This document shows, one piece after another, positions 48,783 through 61,193 of a stretch of DNA of 64,000 bases (positions are counted from its first letter, which is position 1; each line of letters begins with the position of its first letter). A program made the position numbers and the translations under genes. The notes beneath the pieces were generated by a model. The model ran no database searches, was not told where the DNA came from, and worked only from the letters and a program-made list of their open reading frames with translations. This DNA is from Usnea hakonensis (Eukaryota; Ascomycota; Lecanoromycetes; Lecanorales; Parmeliaceae): assembly GCA_013423325.1 (NCBI GenBank), contig BLJB01000184.1, positions 1 to 64,000 on the forward strand, given 5' to 3'.

Positions 48783-50267
48783 AGCTTTTAAGTAAGGACC
48801 CTTGTGTTCAGAAAGTCTTAGTTGTTATTCTCTTCGCTCTTACTCGTACTGTCCGTGTCGCTGTCGCTGTCAATGCGAGGCAGCGGAATTAAACCGTCGG
48901 GTTGGCTGCTTGGCGTCGGCAGAGGCAATGAAGAATCAAGTAACTCTGATCTCTTCAACATTGTGTAGCCGAATTAATTTACTTGTCGCATTCCATTCCG
49001 TTATTATCACAAATGAATAATAATAATAATTCGCATTCAAAAGTAAAAGCCAAGAGTGTGTATTGCAAAGATGGAGGGATAAAATAATCAAGTCAGGTAA
49101 GGTAATAATTGTATGGGTTGATGGTTGGTAAGGCTGAGCAGGTCGCTGCTTCCGGGGCTGCTTGGGATTTGGCGGGGGGGACCTTATTAAGTACCCGCTG
49201 TGTGGCATGAATTTTTTGGGCGGGACACTAAGCGCTTGCATCGATAGCGCCAAGTGGCTTCTGAAAAGGCCAACTTAACAGGTAAATGTAATAGGGGCTG
49301 TGTTTATCTTCCCAAATGTTATCATCCACCAAAATCAAAAAAATTCAAGGCTGCCATTTATCAAAAGTCATCATCATCATCATCATCATCATCATTGGAA
49401 TACTCCTTCTTTTCCCGCACCCATCTGAGGCTCTACCACCGAATACCTGCCCACCTATTACAAAGTCTATAAATTACATCAATTCCTTATACAGCTAGCC
49501 CAATAAATGCATATCAAAAGCAGCCTCCTGCGGCTGCACGATCAAACACTATGCATCCTTCTTGCTTTATACATGTTCCCCCAAACACAAGTTTATCAAA
49601 CTTGCTTTAGCACTTTAGCATGCATGAGAAGTGAATCCCATGTTTCACAAAGGGGACGCATGGACAACCGACAGGAGTCGCGTCGGATTCCTTCAAAACA
49701 TGTACAACAACATCTCCTCGCCACCTCCTATGAACGTTTAGGTCGCCGGGCTGGGAGTGAGTTCTACAACACCCATCTCGAGTACATCGTATGCATTGAC
49801 CGATACTTATTTTGTTGCTCTGTCAGAGAAAATTGTTGCCTGTGGAATGATAGATCACGTACTCCGTAGACTTGTAGGAATATCCTCCAATCTTGCTCTC
49901 AGGTGTCAAAAGATCTTCAAGCAAGCACCATGCACTCCAAACTCCCCCTTCTTATCATACCCACCACTATTCTCAGCCCTTCTTCACACGATCAAGGTAC
50001 TTTATGAAGGATTTTGAGGCCTGGTAAAGGATTTGCTTCTAGCCCGAAATGCTTGGCAATATTTCTTGGCATGTCGATACACAGCCGCAAGTGGTTTCTC
50101 AGCGCTGCCTGCAGCATTCGATGCACCACCATACCAGGCCTTGTGCTTGAATAGCCCACTTCCGTTCCTTCCTTGAATTGGTTACCAAACCACGGTATAC
50201 CCCGTACTAATGAAGTAATTAAATCCCTGCGCCAGCACTCCGCCTGGCAATCTGCCCTCTCTCCATA
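48783..50267. other. Divergent promoter region between MOT1 and the kinase
   Basis: 1.5 kb with both 5' flanks. Contains an AAT run near 49,017-49,030 and a CAT microsatellite. Short frames only. Confidence 0.45.
49369..49396. repeat. CAT/ATG trinucleotide microsatellite
   Basis: About nine uninterrupted TCA units in the spacer between MOT1 and the kinase gene. Not in a supported coding frame. Confidence 0.8.
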
Positions 50268-53200
50268 ATGTCTACCGTCTTTAACCCTCAACCTTATGCC
50301 GCCCCTGTTCGACAGCCAGCATATGCTGCAGCTCCTACCGCCGTTACGGCCCCTGCCATACCCAATGGCACTTTCGTACCTGGCACAAAAGTTCAGGTGG
50401 GTGGGCACAGAGTCGTAATCGAGAAGTACCTGTCTGAGGGAGGTTTCGCTCACGTTTACCTGGTACGGCTACCGAAACCTCTGGATGGAGATGATGGTGC
50501 CGTTCTTAAAAGAGTTGCTGTACCTGATAAGGAAGCTTTGGCCAGTATGAGGACAGAGGTGGAAACAATGAAGAAGCTGAAGGGGCGCCGTCAAATTGTC
50601 AATTACATTGATTCCCACGCTTCACAGTTGAAAGGAGGAGGCTACGAAGTGTTTCTGCTCATGGAATATTGTAATGGTGGAGGACTGATCGATTTCATGA
50701 ACACACGTCTACAGAATCGCCTCACCGAACCTGAGGTTCTAAAGATCTTCTCAGATGTCGCCCTTGGCGTGGCATGCATGCATTACCTCAAACCGCCCCT
50801 CTTGCATCGAGATTTGAAAGTCGAAAACGTGCTCATCACCACGTCAGGTTCAACCCGACGTTACAAGCTGTGTGATTTTGGATCAACTGCTCCTCCGAGG
50901 CCGGCTGCCACGAGCGCAGTTGAGGGTAGATTGATTGAGGATGACGTGCAGAAGAATACTACGCTTCAGTACCGAAGCCCCGAAATGATCGATGTCTACC
51001 GGAAGCAGCCAATAGACGAAAAAAGCGATATTTGGGCCCTTGGGGTGTTGTTATACAAGCTCTGCTACTACAAGACACCATTCGAGGAACAAGGGCAGAT
51101 GGCAATACTCAATGCGACCTTCAAATTCCCGGGTTACCCTTCATTTTCCGACCAAATTAAGAAGCTGATAGGTACGGACTTCATGATCGCTGCCATAATT
51201 TACCATTAATCTGTGCTAGCTCAAATGCTGAGAGAGAATCCGCAGCAGCGGCCTAACATATATCAGGTTATACGTGAGGTATGCCTAATAAGAGGTACAG
51301 ATATCCCAATCAAAGATGTGAGGCCCCCGATCTGTCCTGGTCAGATCGTTGCTCATTCTTCAAGATATATTCCGGCCGGACACAGTCAGAGGCTCGACGG
51401 AACCAACATCTCCCTTCCTCGGAAGCAACAGTCGCATCACCACCTATGGTGGGTGCTTTCAAAGCGTCTTTCGTTGAAGAGAAGCAGACCATACCAGACA
51501 TCACACCGATGCGCCGCGGAAGGCCGACAAAAGCTGGTGCAGATCATAAACCTAAACCAAGTCCATCCCCCTTAAGAGCTGTTGCGAACGACCCTTTTGT
51601 CGCCCTCGACGCAGCTCCAAGCACTGCACCTGAAGTTCTGCCTTCAGATGACCCTTCAATCCGGTTTCCGGCCTTGGACGCGTTCTCATTGCTGAATGAC
51701 TCAGGAAGCAAATTTGCATTCGATCCCGAAGCTAAGAACAAGTCTTCGAAAGATATCAATCAGCGCGTAACCGACGCCTTAGCAGACGATGCGTTTGCTC
51801 AGCCAAAAGTGACTAAAGTCCCCACTCCAGCACCCTCAAAATCTCATGCACACGCTCCGAGCCTCGAAGTAAAACCGAAATCTACAGTTGATGAGATTTC
51901 AAACTCGAAAGCCATTCAATATCCCAAGCGTCACGATTCTGTTCCTCAAAGACCTACGATGGTGTCAACTGGTACCATGACATCGCCATCTCCACCATCC
52001 CCCACCCTGCAGAACATGGCCAATTCGAATCGTCCAATCTTTCGCTTTCCCCCATCTTCTCCAACCCACCGCTCTTCAAGCCAGCCACGAGCATCTGATA
52101 CATCAGAGCTGGAAGCTGGTTCCTTCCAGGCTGATGGCGTAGGTCAAAAGCGGCCCAATCTACTCGGCCATCGATCTAGATCTCAAATCCTGAACGAAGA
52201 GTCCTCAAAAGCTCACCAGCCTTCACTTGAGGTAAGGCATCGATCCGCGTATCTTGATGGTGTAGATGTTACGGTGCAAAGGTCCAAGTCCGCAAGCTCC
52301 AAAGCGAGACCATCGAGCGTCCAGACACCGTCCAAGCCAAATCTCTTGCGCAGACTATCTCGAGAGAGATCGAAACTCGAGGAGCCTAATCAGGAATCGG
52401 TAAAAGCACCACTTCTTAATTCCACCTTGACAGGAGAAGAGATTGATGGAGAGGAAGCAGTCAAAATAGACTCCAACGTGGACTTTCTCAAGGCCATGGA
52501 AGAGGAAGATGCCACAAAACGCAAGGAGAAACGGATCAGTAGCGGATCAAGGCACATAAAGAGGGCTAGCATGCCCTCCGTCTCACTTTCGGGGACCAAA
52601 TCGCTCCTTGCTGGCCGATTTGGAGAGGCTTTCCGGCGCTTTGAGACTAACACTGGGGCTTCGGAACAACGAAGTTCAAGCCGTTCACCTGTTCGTGGAG
52701 ATGATCTCACGCCAATTGCAGGCTCTGAGGCGACGGACGGTAGGAGTGATGATGGCAATGCTCTCGAGGAGTCTGAAGAGATCCCTCCAGAGATGCGGAG
52801 AGAACTCGAGCGGCGGCGGCTGTCTCAGGAGGAGAAACGTGTCGCCGATGCAGGTGCTGCTTACCGACAACGTCTCGCTGAAGGCGGTGACGATGGCAAA
52901 CGGCGGCGGGTTGGGCAGAATAACAAGGCTGCTTCTATTCAGAGCAAAGTCCAGTCGTTGCTCGATGAAAGTGGACGAGGTTCACCGTCACCAACAAAGA
53001 CAGCATCGGGATATGGCCGCTTTACCGATTCGTCAAACGAGCAGCCAATTCGGCAGCCTCAGCCCATTCAACCACCTCGAACCACTTCTCGTCAGACACC
53101 AACGCAGCTATCGGATGGTTCGAACTCCCAAACACGATCAAAACCAAAAGCCCTATCTGACATGCCACCAACTATTGGCCGACCCAATCCATCCTTGTCG

Positions 53201-53572
53201 AGTCGAGCATCGCCCCTCCAAAACCAACCCCGTCACAGCGCTCCTCCGATCGAACAGCCTTTTACCCGTCCGAATGGCCCACCTAAGCCGCAGCCAAAAC
53301 CCCAAACCCTCCGTACTGGCGACAGACCGCCCTCAGCTGCCAAACATCCATCTCTCGTAGCTAGGAAACCTCTACCTCCACGGCTGCAACAGCAGCAGTC
53401 ACTCCCAGACGCCTCGTCACTGGACGCTGTCGACGATGACTGGGAGACGACTTTCAGTAAACGCTACCCTGACCTATCCGGGCTGGAAATGGTCGAAACA
53501 GAGATTGATAGCGGGGTTGGAAGTACAGGCGCGCCAGGTAGGGGAAGGGAGATGAGGGTCAGGGATGTATAG
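50268..53572 (+). CDS. ark1: Ark1/Prk1-family (NAK) serine/threonine kinase
   Basis: Family members phosphorylate endocytic coat adaptors and control cortical actin patches. Exons 50,268-51,171, 51,220-51,317 and 51,365-53,572 keep phase and give 1,069 aa. The kinase domain (about 45-330) has LSEGGFAHVYLV, Lys81 in AVLKRV, HRDLKVEN (180-187), DFGS (203-206), a QYRSPEM activation-loop end, EKSDIWALGVLLYKLCYYKTPFE, and after splicing AQMLRENPQQRPNIYQV. An IYSGRTQSEARRN segment typical of the family follows, then about 700 residues rich in Ser and Pro, with an acidic or basic coiled stretch (EEIPPEMRRELERRRLSQEEKR) and a C-terminal WETTFSKRYPDLSGLE motif. The SNIW/DPF-like patches may bind endocytic partners. 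The yeast paralog (Ark1, Prk1 or Akl1) cannot be told from this window. Confidence 0.9.
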
Positions 53573-54040
53573 GATTTGGATCTGAATGTTTTGGGTGCAT
53601 AGGATAGAATAAAGCAGTCGTATGTACATTTACGTGTTCAATATATGAACCCGACGATTGCTACGAGTGCTCGATTTGTATATCCAGGAAAGTCCATGGA
53701 ACTTCTGAAGTAGGTGTCCACAGTAAAAGTAGATGAAAAAAAATCTGTCTCTATATCGTGGTGGACCGGTACGAGGGCTCTAACAGACGAAAATGAAAGG
53801 GTTCTTCCCAGCGAAGTTGATCTTTTCACACAGTACCGATGGAAAGCATCTACTGGATTAATGCATACGTGGACGGTGAGTAAACGGTCATGATATACGG
53901 GTTTCACCAAGTTCTCAACCATTTTGGATGTGAATCACCTCGTGAGGTCTTGGGGCAAAGCCGCTAAGCCAAAGCCGTCAACTTATCTCCGGGCTTGTGC
54001 AACTCCACTTTTGCTCCCTCTACGGTATGAACGCATTGAC
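53573..54040. other. Intergenic, 0.5 kb
   Basis: Between the tandem kinase and MED10 genes. Nothing recognised apart from the presumed kinase 3' UTR and MED10 promoter. Confidence 0.45.
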
Positions 54041-54614
54041 ATGGCTCCAATGCCAGACGACTCCATCGATGGTATGCTTTTACATCTAATACTGTCAGAT
54101 GGCTAAGCTAAGAGTATGGTACAGACCGTGTCAAAGATGTGATCCAGAATCTCTTCGAGATCCAATCTGCTGTACATGGCTACCTAGGTCCCGAAACCCA
54201 GCAGCTGCTAGTACGCAAGATGTGCGCCACCTTGTCCCCTTTGCCCTTTTTTGTCTTGTCGTCAATTTTCCACGCTAATTACCGTTTCCGCGATCCTACA
54301 GACGCCAGCTCACAAGCTCTCTCTCCGCCCTCTCGACCTCAGGCTCGGCTTTGCCCATAAGTCTTCCCCCAGAAATCATAGACTACATCGACCACGGTCG
54401 CAACCCAGATATTTACACTAGAGAGCTTGTCGAGGCTGTGCAGAGGAGTAATCAGTACTTGAAGGGAAAGAGTGAGGCGTTTGCAGGCTTCAGGGATATC
54501 CTGGCCGAGGAGATGGTAAAGGGGATACCTAGTTGCAAGGAGGATGTTGAGAGAGTACTGGAGAGGAATGGAGCTGTACTGGGGCAAGCGGCGAGGCAGA
54601 ATGGAGATGTTTGA
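54041..54614 (+). CDS. MED10: Mediator complex subunit 10
   Basis: Subunit of the Mediator middle module (yeast Nut2), which links activators to RNA polymerase II. Exons 54,041-54,071, 54,125-54,221 and 54,302-54,614 keep phase and give 146 aa, close to the usual length. Diagnostic stretches: DRVKDVIQNLFEIQSAVHGYLG, RQLTSSLSALSTS, and IPPEIIDYIDHGRNPDIYTRELVE-like sequence (here LPPEIIDYIDHGRNPDIYT), then RSNQYLKGKSEAFAGFRDIL. Introns start GTATGC and GTGCGC. The Met at 54,041 is the first in frame with the conserved part; a second Met lies four codons in. Confidence 0.93.
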
Positions 54615-55026
54615 GGACTTGCATGAAGCGGGAAAAGATACGCATGTGCGGCGTCATCCGCTTCTAGATGTCGAAGCCAAGCTGTGCTGAGGCCGTGAAA
54701 TCTAACCCGGACTCAATCCTGATGACATGGCCCCGTGCATAAGTTCAGGTTCCAACGACCCAACAGGAAAAGTCTGGCTTTCAACATTCCAAGGTTTGAT
54801 TCTGCGCTTTGCTCGACTTTGAAATAGCCATTCCCAATGAGACAGGGCGACGCATGTATGATCACAGAGGGCCAGGCCGGTGTATTTCCTTTCCCTCGAA
54901 CTTCTGGCCAAAGTGTTATAGGAAAGTCCCAGGTTGTATGAAGCGAAAATGTTCCCGAGCTAGTAGCATTTCTTCACAAACAACACACACCGCAAACAAT
55001 CATGAAAATAACACCTGATCACCAAG
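54615..55026. other. Intergenic, 0.4 kb
   Basis: Between MED10 and the following plus-strand gene. No feature recognised. Confidence 0.4.
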
Positions 55027-56803
55027 ATGCCTACCTATCGAAGCATCACTATATCCCTCATCTCGCAGTTTGATATCTTGACGATTCCCGAATATGCACC
55101 GCCGACGACACCGACTGATCCCTTCTCCAATGCGCCAACACTTGTCAATCCAGATCACTCACTAGTATCTGTGTACATCCCGACGTACCCGTCATCGCAA
55201 TTTTGGATCTCTTACAGCATCTCGCCGCCCTATCCTCCACAATTGCTCTACTACTTCAAGCTCTACCTCAACGGCAATTTGGTCGTGAGCTGGGGCTGTG
55301 GCGAGGACGATGACTACCGAGGGAAGACCATGTTCGGCCTCTTCAAATCTGTTCATATCTCGGCACTTACAAAAGAAGCCGCCTTACAACGACGAGTTCT
55401 TTGCTTTGGTGCGGATACCGCCACTATCCATGGCAATAGCATGGACAGCTTGAATCATGCCATGGAGATCAAAGTCTTTCGCTCCAAGGGCAGGAAGAGG
55501 ATCAAGCCAGATGTCCCGAGCATCGACGTGAGAAGATCCCAGCGCCAAGCGACAAGTGGCATCGAGTACGTGCTCGTGTCCTTCTGAATTGCGGCCTGCG
55601 GCCCACGGACTGACGTGCTCTCCACCGAATAGTCTAGTCAATGCAGGAGACATGCCAGACCAAAACCCTCAGCGTTACTACAAGTATCTGCTGCTCGATC
55701 CTCTCGACGCGCCATTTGCTACTTTTCGATACTACTATCGCAGTTGGGGTAAACCAATTAATCTAATTTAGTCATTCACAAGCTGATATCTTGCAGACCA
55801 ACTTGAAGCTTTGGGCGTCATCTCGCCTTATCCAAGCGGTTCTTCCTCCACTACTAGCATTGAGTCCTCGTCTGTCAATTCTCAGGAGAATCTCGCCGGA
55901 AAACCAGAACGCCAACTGTCTCCACGGGGTAGCAATAACACGCTTGGGTCTTTTGTGTCTGTATCAGCTTCATCCGATAGCACTGCTACGAATGACGCTT
56001 CACAGAAGGCCGAAGAACCCAAGAATACCAGTACCACTGAAGCAGCGACAGCCATAATTCAGGCAAAACCGTCCATCCAGGAACCTTCCAAAAGAAAGAA
56101 CACTTCCGAAGCAACCGCCAAAAGTACCACGGACGATGACGCCGAATCCCAGAGCACAAACAATTCCCCAGAAGTCTCTCCTCTCAAAATCCCCTTCTTC
56201 CTCCCTCGCCCACCAACCCCACCTCCCTCATCCACCCCACCCAAACTCGCCCAACTGCCCAACAGCATCCCCCCCACAACCAAAGACTTCAACACGCTCG
56301 CCTCCAAGGAATCCTTCGCTTCCCTGATCCGCAAACGTCTTCCCGACCCCGACCCCTCCGCCTTCCAGCTCACGGATCCCAACCCAACAGCCGAGCCGGC
56401 GGAACCAACACTACCGACCTTGGCTACCGCAGGCAGTCTGGGAAAGAGGAGCGGCACCGGCAGTGTCCGCGTGTTAATGAACGTAGTCAACAGTGCGACA
56501 AATCGGCGGCGGCGGCGAGAGATTGCTGCTGATAGTGCTGCTGCTGCTGCTGCCGCCGCGAGCGAGGAAGAGCGCAGTGAAGGCGAGCGGACGGATGGGG
56601 AGAGGGGGGAGAGTACGAGTGTTGGTTCTGGGAGCGAGGGGAGTGGCGCGAAGGCCGGGGGGCAGGTTTCTGCTGGGGAGAGGAGGGAGGGGAAGGGAAA
56701 GGCGAGAGAGGCGAGGGGCGCGAGGAAAGAAGGAGAGAATGGGAGACAGCCTGATGAGCGGAGGAGGAGGGAGAGGAGGAGGAATTTGTGGGAGGAGCTG
56801 TGA
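55027..56803 (+). CDS. Unrecognised fungal protein with conserved-looking N-terminal domain
   Basis: Exons 55,027-55,565, 55,633-55,748 and 55,797-56,803 keep phase and give 553 aa. The first 260 residues look globular and beta-rich: TYRSITISLISQFDILTIPEY, VSVYIPTYPSSQFWISYSI, YYFKLYLNGNLVVSWGCGEDD, and RYYKYLLLDPLDAPFATFRYYYRSWDQLEALG. This reads like a self-contained fungal domain, but I cannot name it. The remainder is disordered: Ser/Thr-rich, a Pro-rich patch (FFLPRPPTPPPSSTPPKL), a basic helix (NSATNRRRRREIA), a poly-Ala run from GCT repeats (56,525-56,557) and a Glu/Arg-rich end. Base composition rises in G in the last 250 bp because of AGG/GAG codons. Confidence 0.8.
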
Positions 56804-57210
56804 GGTTGGGTTTGGGTTGGGAAGTTACTTGCGATTGCGTGTATGTATATGTGCTCAATGCTGTGCTGGAGGGGCCTGCGGAAGATAGCAGGGGAAGGAA
56901 GAAAGGGGACGGAGATTATGTTGTTTGCTGCTGCTGCTGCTGGTGCACAGGGACGAGTTCCATAGATTACCCCTATAAGATCATGTATGCATTTGCTATC
57001 AATGAGAAAGAAAGACATTGCGACTCCTAATGTGTCATGAGTTGAATACAGATCCAATCCTGTGATCCATTCTCGTCGTGAACAACACCAGTAACTGCAA
57101 TACTTTTTCCATCCAAGCTTTTCAATCTTTTCCGTTCGCAATCATGCACCCCCCCCCACTCGCCATTTTTCCATCTCACAATCATATCCCAAACTCAAAT
57201 CCCCACCCAC
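56804..57210. other. 3' spacer between convergent genes
   Basis: Between the unrecognised 553-aa protein gene and the glutaminase. A GCT/TGC run at about 56,925-56,943 and a C8 run near 57,150. No gene seen. Confidence 0.45.
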
Positions 57211-60053
57211 TCACAACTCTCCATCCCCCAACTCTCCACGAACCTGCTGCTGATCCCGCCACATCCCCGCCCCCTGTACCTGCCTACTCTCTTCCTCCAA
57301 AAACGCCAATCCCTCCATCGCCTTCCCCCCGCACGCCTTCCCCAGCGTCAAAAACGCAAAATGCCCCCCCGTCACCGGCCGCGCCATGAAATGCGCACCC
57401 GGCCATCCGCCATCGCCCTCCGTCTCGTGGAGATCGGTAAAAGGGCGATCCGTGCTGGTCTCATTGAGCCACTTGGCTACGCTTTCCAAGATCTCGGATC
57501 GGACCGCTTTCGAGGTGACGGCCGCGGCGAAGAATTCCCAGTCCGTTTTGGTGTAGAGGTGGCGGCTGTCCAGGGGCAGGCCGTAGCGTTGGCGGACGGC
57601 GTGGTACCAGTCCGATTGGATTTTGTAGACGTAGCGGGGGACGAAGCCGGTACCGTTTGCGTTGGGATTGTCGTGACCGGGCTCCAGGGGCTTTTGGTGA
57701 TCATGGTGCTCAGAGATGCTGGTCGATGACGAGAGGGATGTTCCCTCGAGATGGAAGCAGAGTAGCGCATCGGCGTAGAGATTGTAGAGCGTTGTCCAGG
57801 AACCGTACCAGTCGTACGCGAGTTTGGCGTGGCTGCCGTCGCGGGAAATGCCAAATTCTTCCCATTTGGAGACGTAGGTTTCTGAAATGTTCTATGGTCT
57901 TTGTTAGTGACGAGCGCATAGGAGGAGCCGGATTTTCTGGACCTTGTATTTCTTCGCGTCCTCCTTGTTGTCAATCACTTTAGCAATGCCCTCCATGGCT
58001 TTGATGCCAATGATACCCTTGAGAGCTAGATTAGTCTGCAGCTGCAGAGGCCCGGCAAAATCATCGGTGGAGACTAATTTTTCATTAGTCATAGCTCGTG
58101 TGCCACCGAGGAGGTCAACTTACGTTGATGATCTGGCTCCAAAGAGAACTCGACTAGGTAGCTTGTCCATTGTTTCCAAAGCCTATAACTCCTGGTGACC
58201 CACTTCTTCGCCTGCTTCACTCCTTTCGTAGAGCCACCCCATGAGTCGTCGAGTCCGAAGACGCCCTCGCGCTCTTCCAGATTGTTCAGGGAGAAAGCGC
58301 TGGTTGTAGGATTAGCATCAAAGCTTTGACTTCCGAGACTCGCCCAATGGGAGCTAGCGGCAGCATCTCTGTCGTAGAAGAGGCTGTTGACTATTGCCAA
58401 TCCCATGATCAGGATATTTCCACATTCTTCCACTGGCATATACTCATCCCTTCCGTCGGGATGTCCGGTCATGTTTGGGAAGTGAGTTCCAAGATCGTGC
58501 AACGCGTATTTATTAGGATATTGGCCGCTAAGAGTGTGCTCAATAATGGGCTCCAGCAAGTATGCCAACCAGCGAGGATTAGTGTACAAAAAGAATGGAA
58601 AAGCTGGGAAGATGACGTCGATGGTCTGACAATTCCCATTCGATGAGATCTCCTTGAGGAACAAGATTGGGTTTTCAGGAGTTCCCGCGAAGCTTGTTGC
58701 ACCCATTACCTGCCGGGCGGTCAGGGCGACAATGTCCACGTAGTCATCTGCCCCAGATACGTAGGCATCTTTAGCGAGTTGTGAAGAGTAGTTGCCAGCA
58801 AGCGCCGCAGCATTGTAAAAGTCTAGGTAATGGAAAGCCAGCAATGACTCGGCCGACGAGAACCAAGAAGCCCAGAGTGGCCTCATGAACGTCAAACCCC
58901 GCTCCGCTGCAAACTGAACAACTGGGTCTTGGATGTGGGCAATTGTGAACATCACGCTGTCACTGCTCGGAGTGGACGATGCTGACGAAGAATTCAAGCT
59001 GAAAGACTTGGCGAACGCGAAGACGGGCTCTTCCTCCATGATACCCCGGAAGTCTTCGTCGACAGCGTTTTCGAGGGTACCAGTCCGCGCAAACCTCGGA
59101 CGTATCAATCCTGAGGTCCCACACTCATGACGGACATCCTGGCAACATTAGTGAGTACTGATGCCCATGGGCCAATGGTTGTCTGAAAAACCTACTGAAG
59201 GAGCAGAGAAATGCAAGGTGCCCCATTCAGCTTGGTCTCTGACCTCTGAGAACAGTTCCTCTGTCTCTCTTCTTATTTTCCAGGTCTTTAAACCCTTGTC
59301 GCCTCCGAGTTGCTGCTGAGCAAAGTCCCAGACAATCTGGCTTCCTCTGTCTCCACTAGCCCATTGACCATTGAGGTCTACGTAGATATCTACATCGAAT
59401 CCTCCTGACACGTGTACTGTCATGTAGGAAGCAGGAATCGATTGGCGGAGGGTGGAAGTAGGTGTGATGGGCGAAAGAAAGGATATGACAATCTCTAGAG
59501 GCTTGTTTGGTTTTTGAGACCCAGGCGCAGGAATTTGATATGTTAAGTTGGTCGTTGAGGCATCAAAGGACGCACCGAGATAGGTACAGAAGGAGACATT
59601 GTATCTAGAATCGAGGCATGAGCAATGTCGTCGACGACCTGACAGTTTCCAAGTCTCTTACCCCTTTTCCCTTCGAAGAAGTAGAGAATCTTGGGGTCTC
59701 CCCAAGAGAGGGTATACATCTCCAGTATCAGGAACAGCAGCAAGCACCCCGAAACCAATCTATGTACACGCGATCACGGACATCAGCTTTGTAGATCAAA
59801 GGCGCTCCATTGACCCTTGGCATTGTGGAAGGCGCAAAGTGGTTGGCTCGGCTGGGTTGATGCTACGTACCTGTTCTCCAGTCCAGAACATGGGCCATTT
59901 GTTCCATGGTGTTTCCCTCGCATCACCCAGCCAGGTACTGAGATACGGATTTCTGACAACCAAAGGCACGACGGGTGGAGTGAGTTTTGAAGCACCCACA
60001 GGTAGACTCAGCAGTGCCGAACCAGCGGCTATTGCGGTGAGAAGCCAATACAT
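57211..60053 (-). CDS. gtaA: Secreted GtaA-like glutaminase
   Basis: GtaA-type enzymes hydrolyse glutamine to glutamate and ammonia outside the cell. Exons 60,053-59,871, 59,759-59,662, 59,604-59,196, 59,138-58,124, 58,073-57,943 and 57,891-57,211 keep phase and give 838 aa. Signal peptide MYWLLTAIAAGSALLSLPVG. Family signatures in order: VVRNPYLSTWLGDARE, GFGVLAAVPDTGDVYPLLGRPQD, FDVDIYVDLNGQWASGDRGSQ, FSEVRDQAEWGTLHFS, GATSFAGTPENPILFLKEISS, DVIFPAFPFFLYTNP, ALHDLGTHFPNMTGHPDGRDE, PVEECGNILIMGLA, LSTDDFAG, ALKGIIGIKAM and ARPVTGGHFAFLTL. Intron 5 uses a GTCC donor, like the dioxygenase intron. Close in kind to the subgroup with the NPYLSTWL...VYPLLGRPQDS start. Confidence 0.92.
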
Positions 60054-60477
60054 TGAACAATATGACGAATTTATATAGTACAAGAGCTTGTGAGCAAAGA
60101 TGGGATGCAAATGCAAATGCAAATCAAGGGGGAAGGAGAGGAAGAATTAGTAGTTATACTCTAAGGTCTGGTGATCATATTGAACAGCCGAGGAGCGCTC
60201 CAAAACGTGGGGAAAGCAGATCCCAGCCCGCTAGTCTATCTCCGGCATAATTTAATGCATAATCCATGCGGCCACTATAGAAATCGCCGAATCTTTTCCG
60301 GCGTATCTCCGTCCAACGACATGGCCAGAGCCTTGCATCGTTTCCTACTGTTACTTTGTCGATGGTATAGAAGACACGAGTGGCGAAAATCAAGTTTCAT
60401 TCGCACTAGATGAAAGAAAGAAGCTCGCTTGGAACATGAGCAGCTAACGACAAAACGCATAGCGTGTGCACACGCTT
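60054..60477. other. Glutaminase promoter region
   Basis: 0.4 kb containing the glutaminase 5' flank and the 3' flank of the next minus-strand gene. A short ATGCAA repeat near 60,108-60,124. Nothing else seen. Confidence 0.4.
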
Positions 60478-61193
60478 TCACAGCTCTTCCTCTTTCTCTC
60501 CATCGTCTACCACCGATCCTGTTGGAGACATGAAAACAGGGCTTTCGTATCCATCGATCTCTCCTTCTCCTTCTATTGAAATGCCACCGTCTTGCTCTTC
60601 CAGCTCATCCTCTCGCAGCGCTAAAGAACCAACCTTACCTCGTAGACCCTCAGCACTGACCATTTCAAGAGCCGTAGCCCCTTGCTTTTCCCCCTTCATC
60701 TTCCCTTTCCTCTTCTTCTTGCCAACCATTGTCGGTGCCGCCCACCAATCCTGCACCCTCTCCGGAAATCCCTGTTCCTCCCTGGCCGCCCCCCGTTCCA
60801 ATTCAAGCTGCGACAGGACCCATTTAGCATCCGCGGTGAGCACGGCATCGGTAATGCGGGGGTACTCCAACTGGTGCTCGCTCTTTTCGAAGTGTTTTTG
60901 AAGCTGCAAAGCAGCCTCCTTGGTTACGAAGCCGCGATTTTCGCTGCGGACACGGGCAGAAAGCCAGCGGCGGGACTGCTTGGCATTGTAATTGAAGGCC
61001 TGCAGGCGGAGGTTTTCTAGATGGTGTGCTAAGGAGCGTGTGCATTAGTGGTCAAATTACTGAGAATTTGGGGGCCTTGAGGTGGTGTTATACGGTTATT
61101 TTGACGCTCATTGCACTTGCGAGCATGGCGCCGGTCGCGCTTGATTGCACGGGTTGCTGTGGTAACTTTTCCATTTCGACGGACGATAGTCAT
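60478..61193 (-). CDS. Unrecognised basic protein
   Basis: Exons 61,193-61,094 and 61,028-60,478, joined through GTATAA...CCTTAG, give 216 aa. The N-terminus is strongly basic (MTIVRRNGKVTTATRAIKRD, RRHARK). The middle is a likely helical domain (HHLENLRLQAFNYNAKQSRRW, FVTKEAALQLQKHFEKSEHQLEYPRITDAVLTADAKWVLSQLELE). A Lys-rich patch (VGKKKRKGKMKG) and an acidic tail ending KEEEL follow. The mix suggests a nuclear or mitochondrial RNA-linked protein, but I recognise no family. The frame is open upstream to 61,298, so a longer N-terminus (MLCLLISLSL...) cannot be excluded; I chose 61,193 because the basic start follows directly. Confidence 0.68.

Noticed and set aside
56059..57141. 360-aa minus-strand open frame
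   Set aside because: It mirrors the low-complexity Ser/Pro/Glu tail of the plus-strand gene and has no independent motif.
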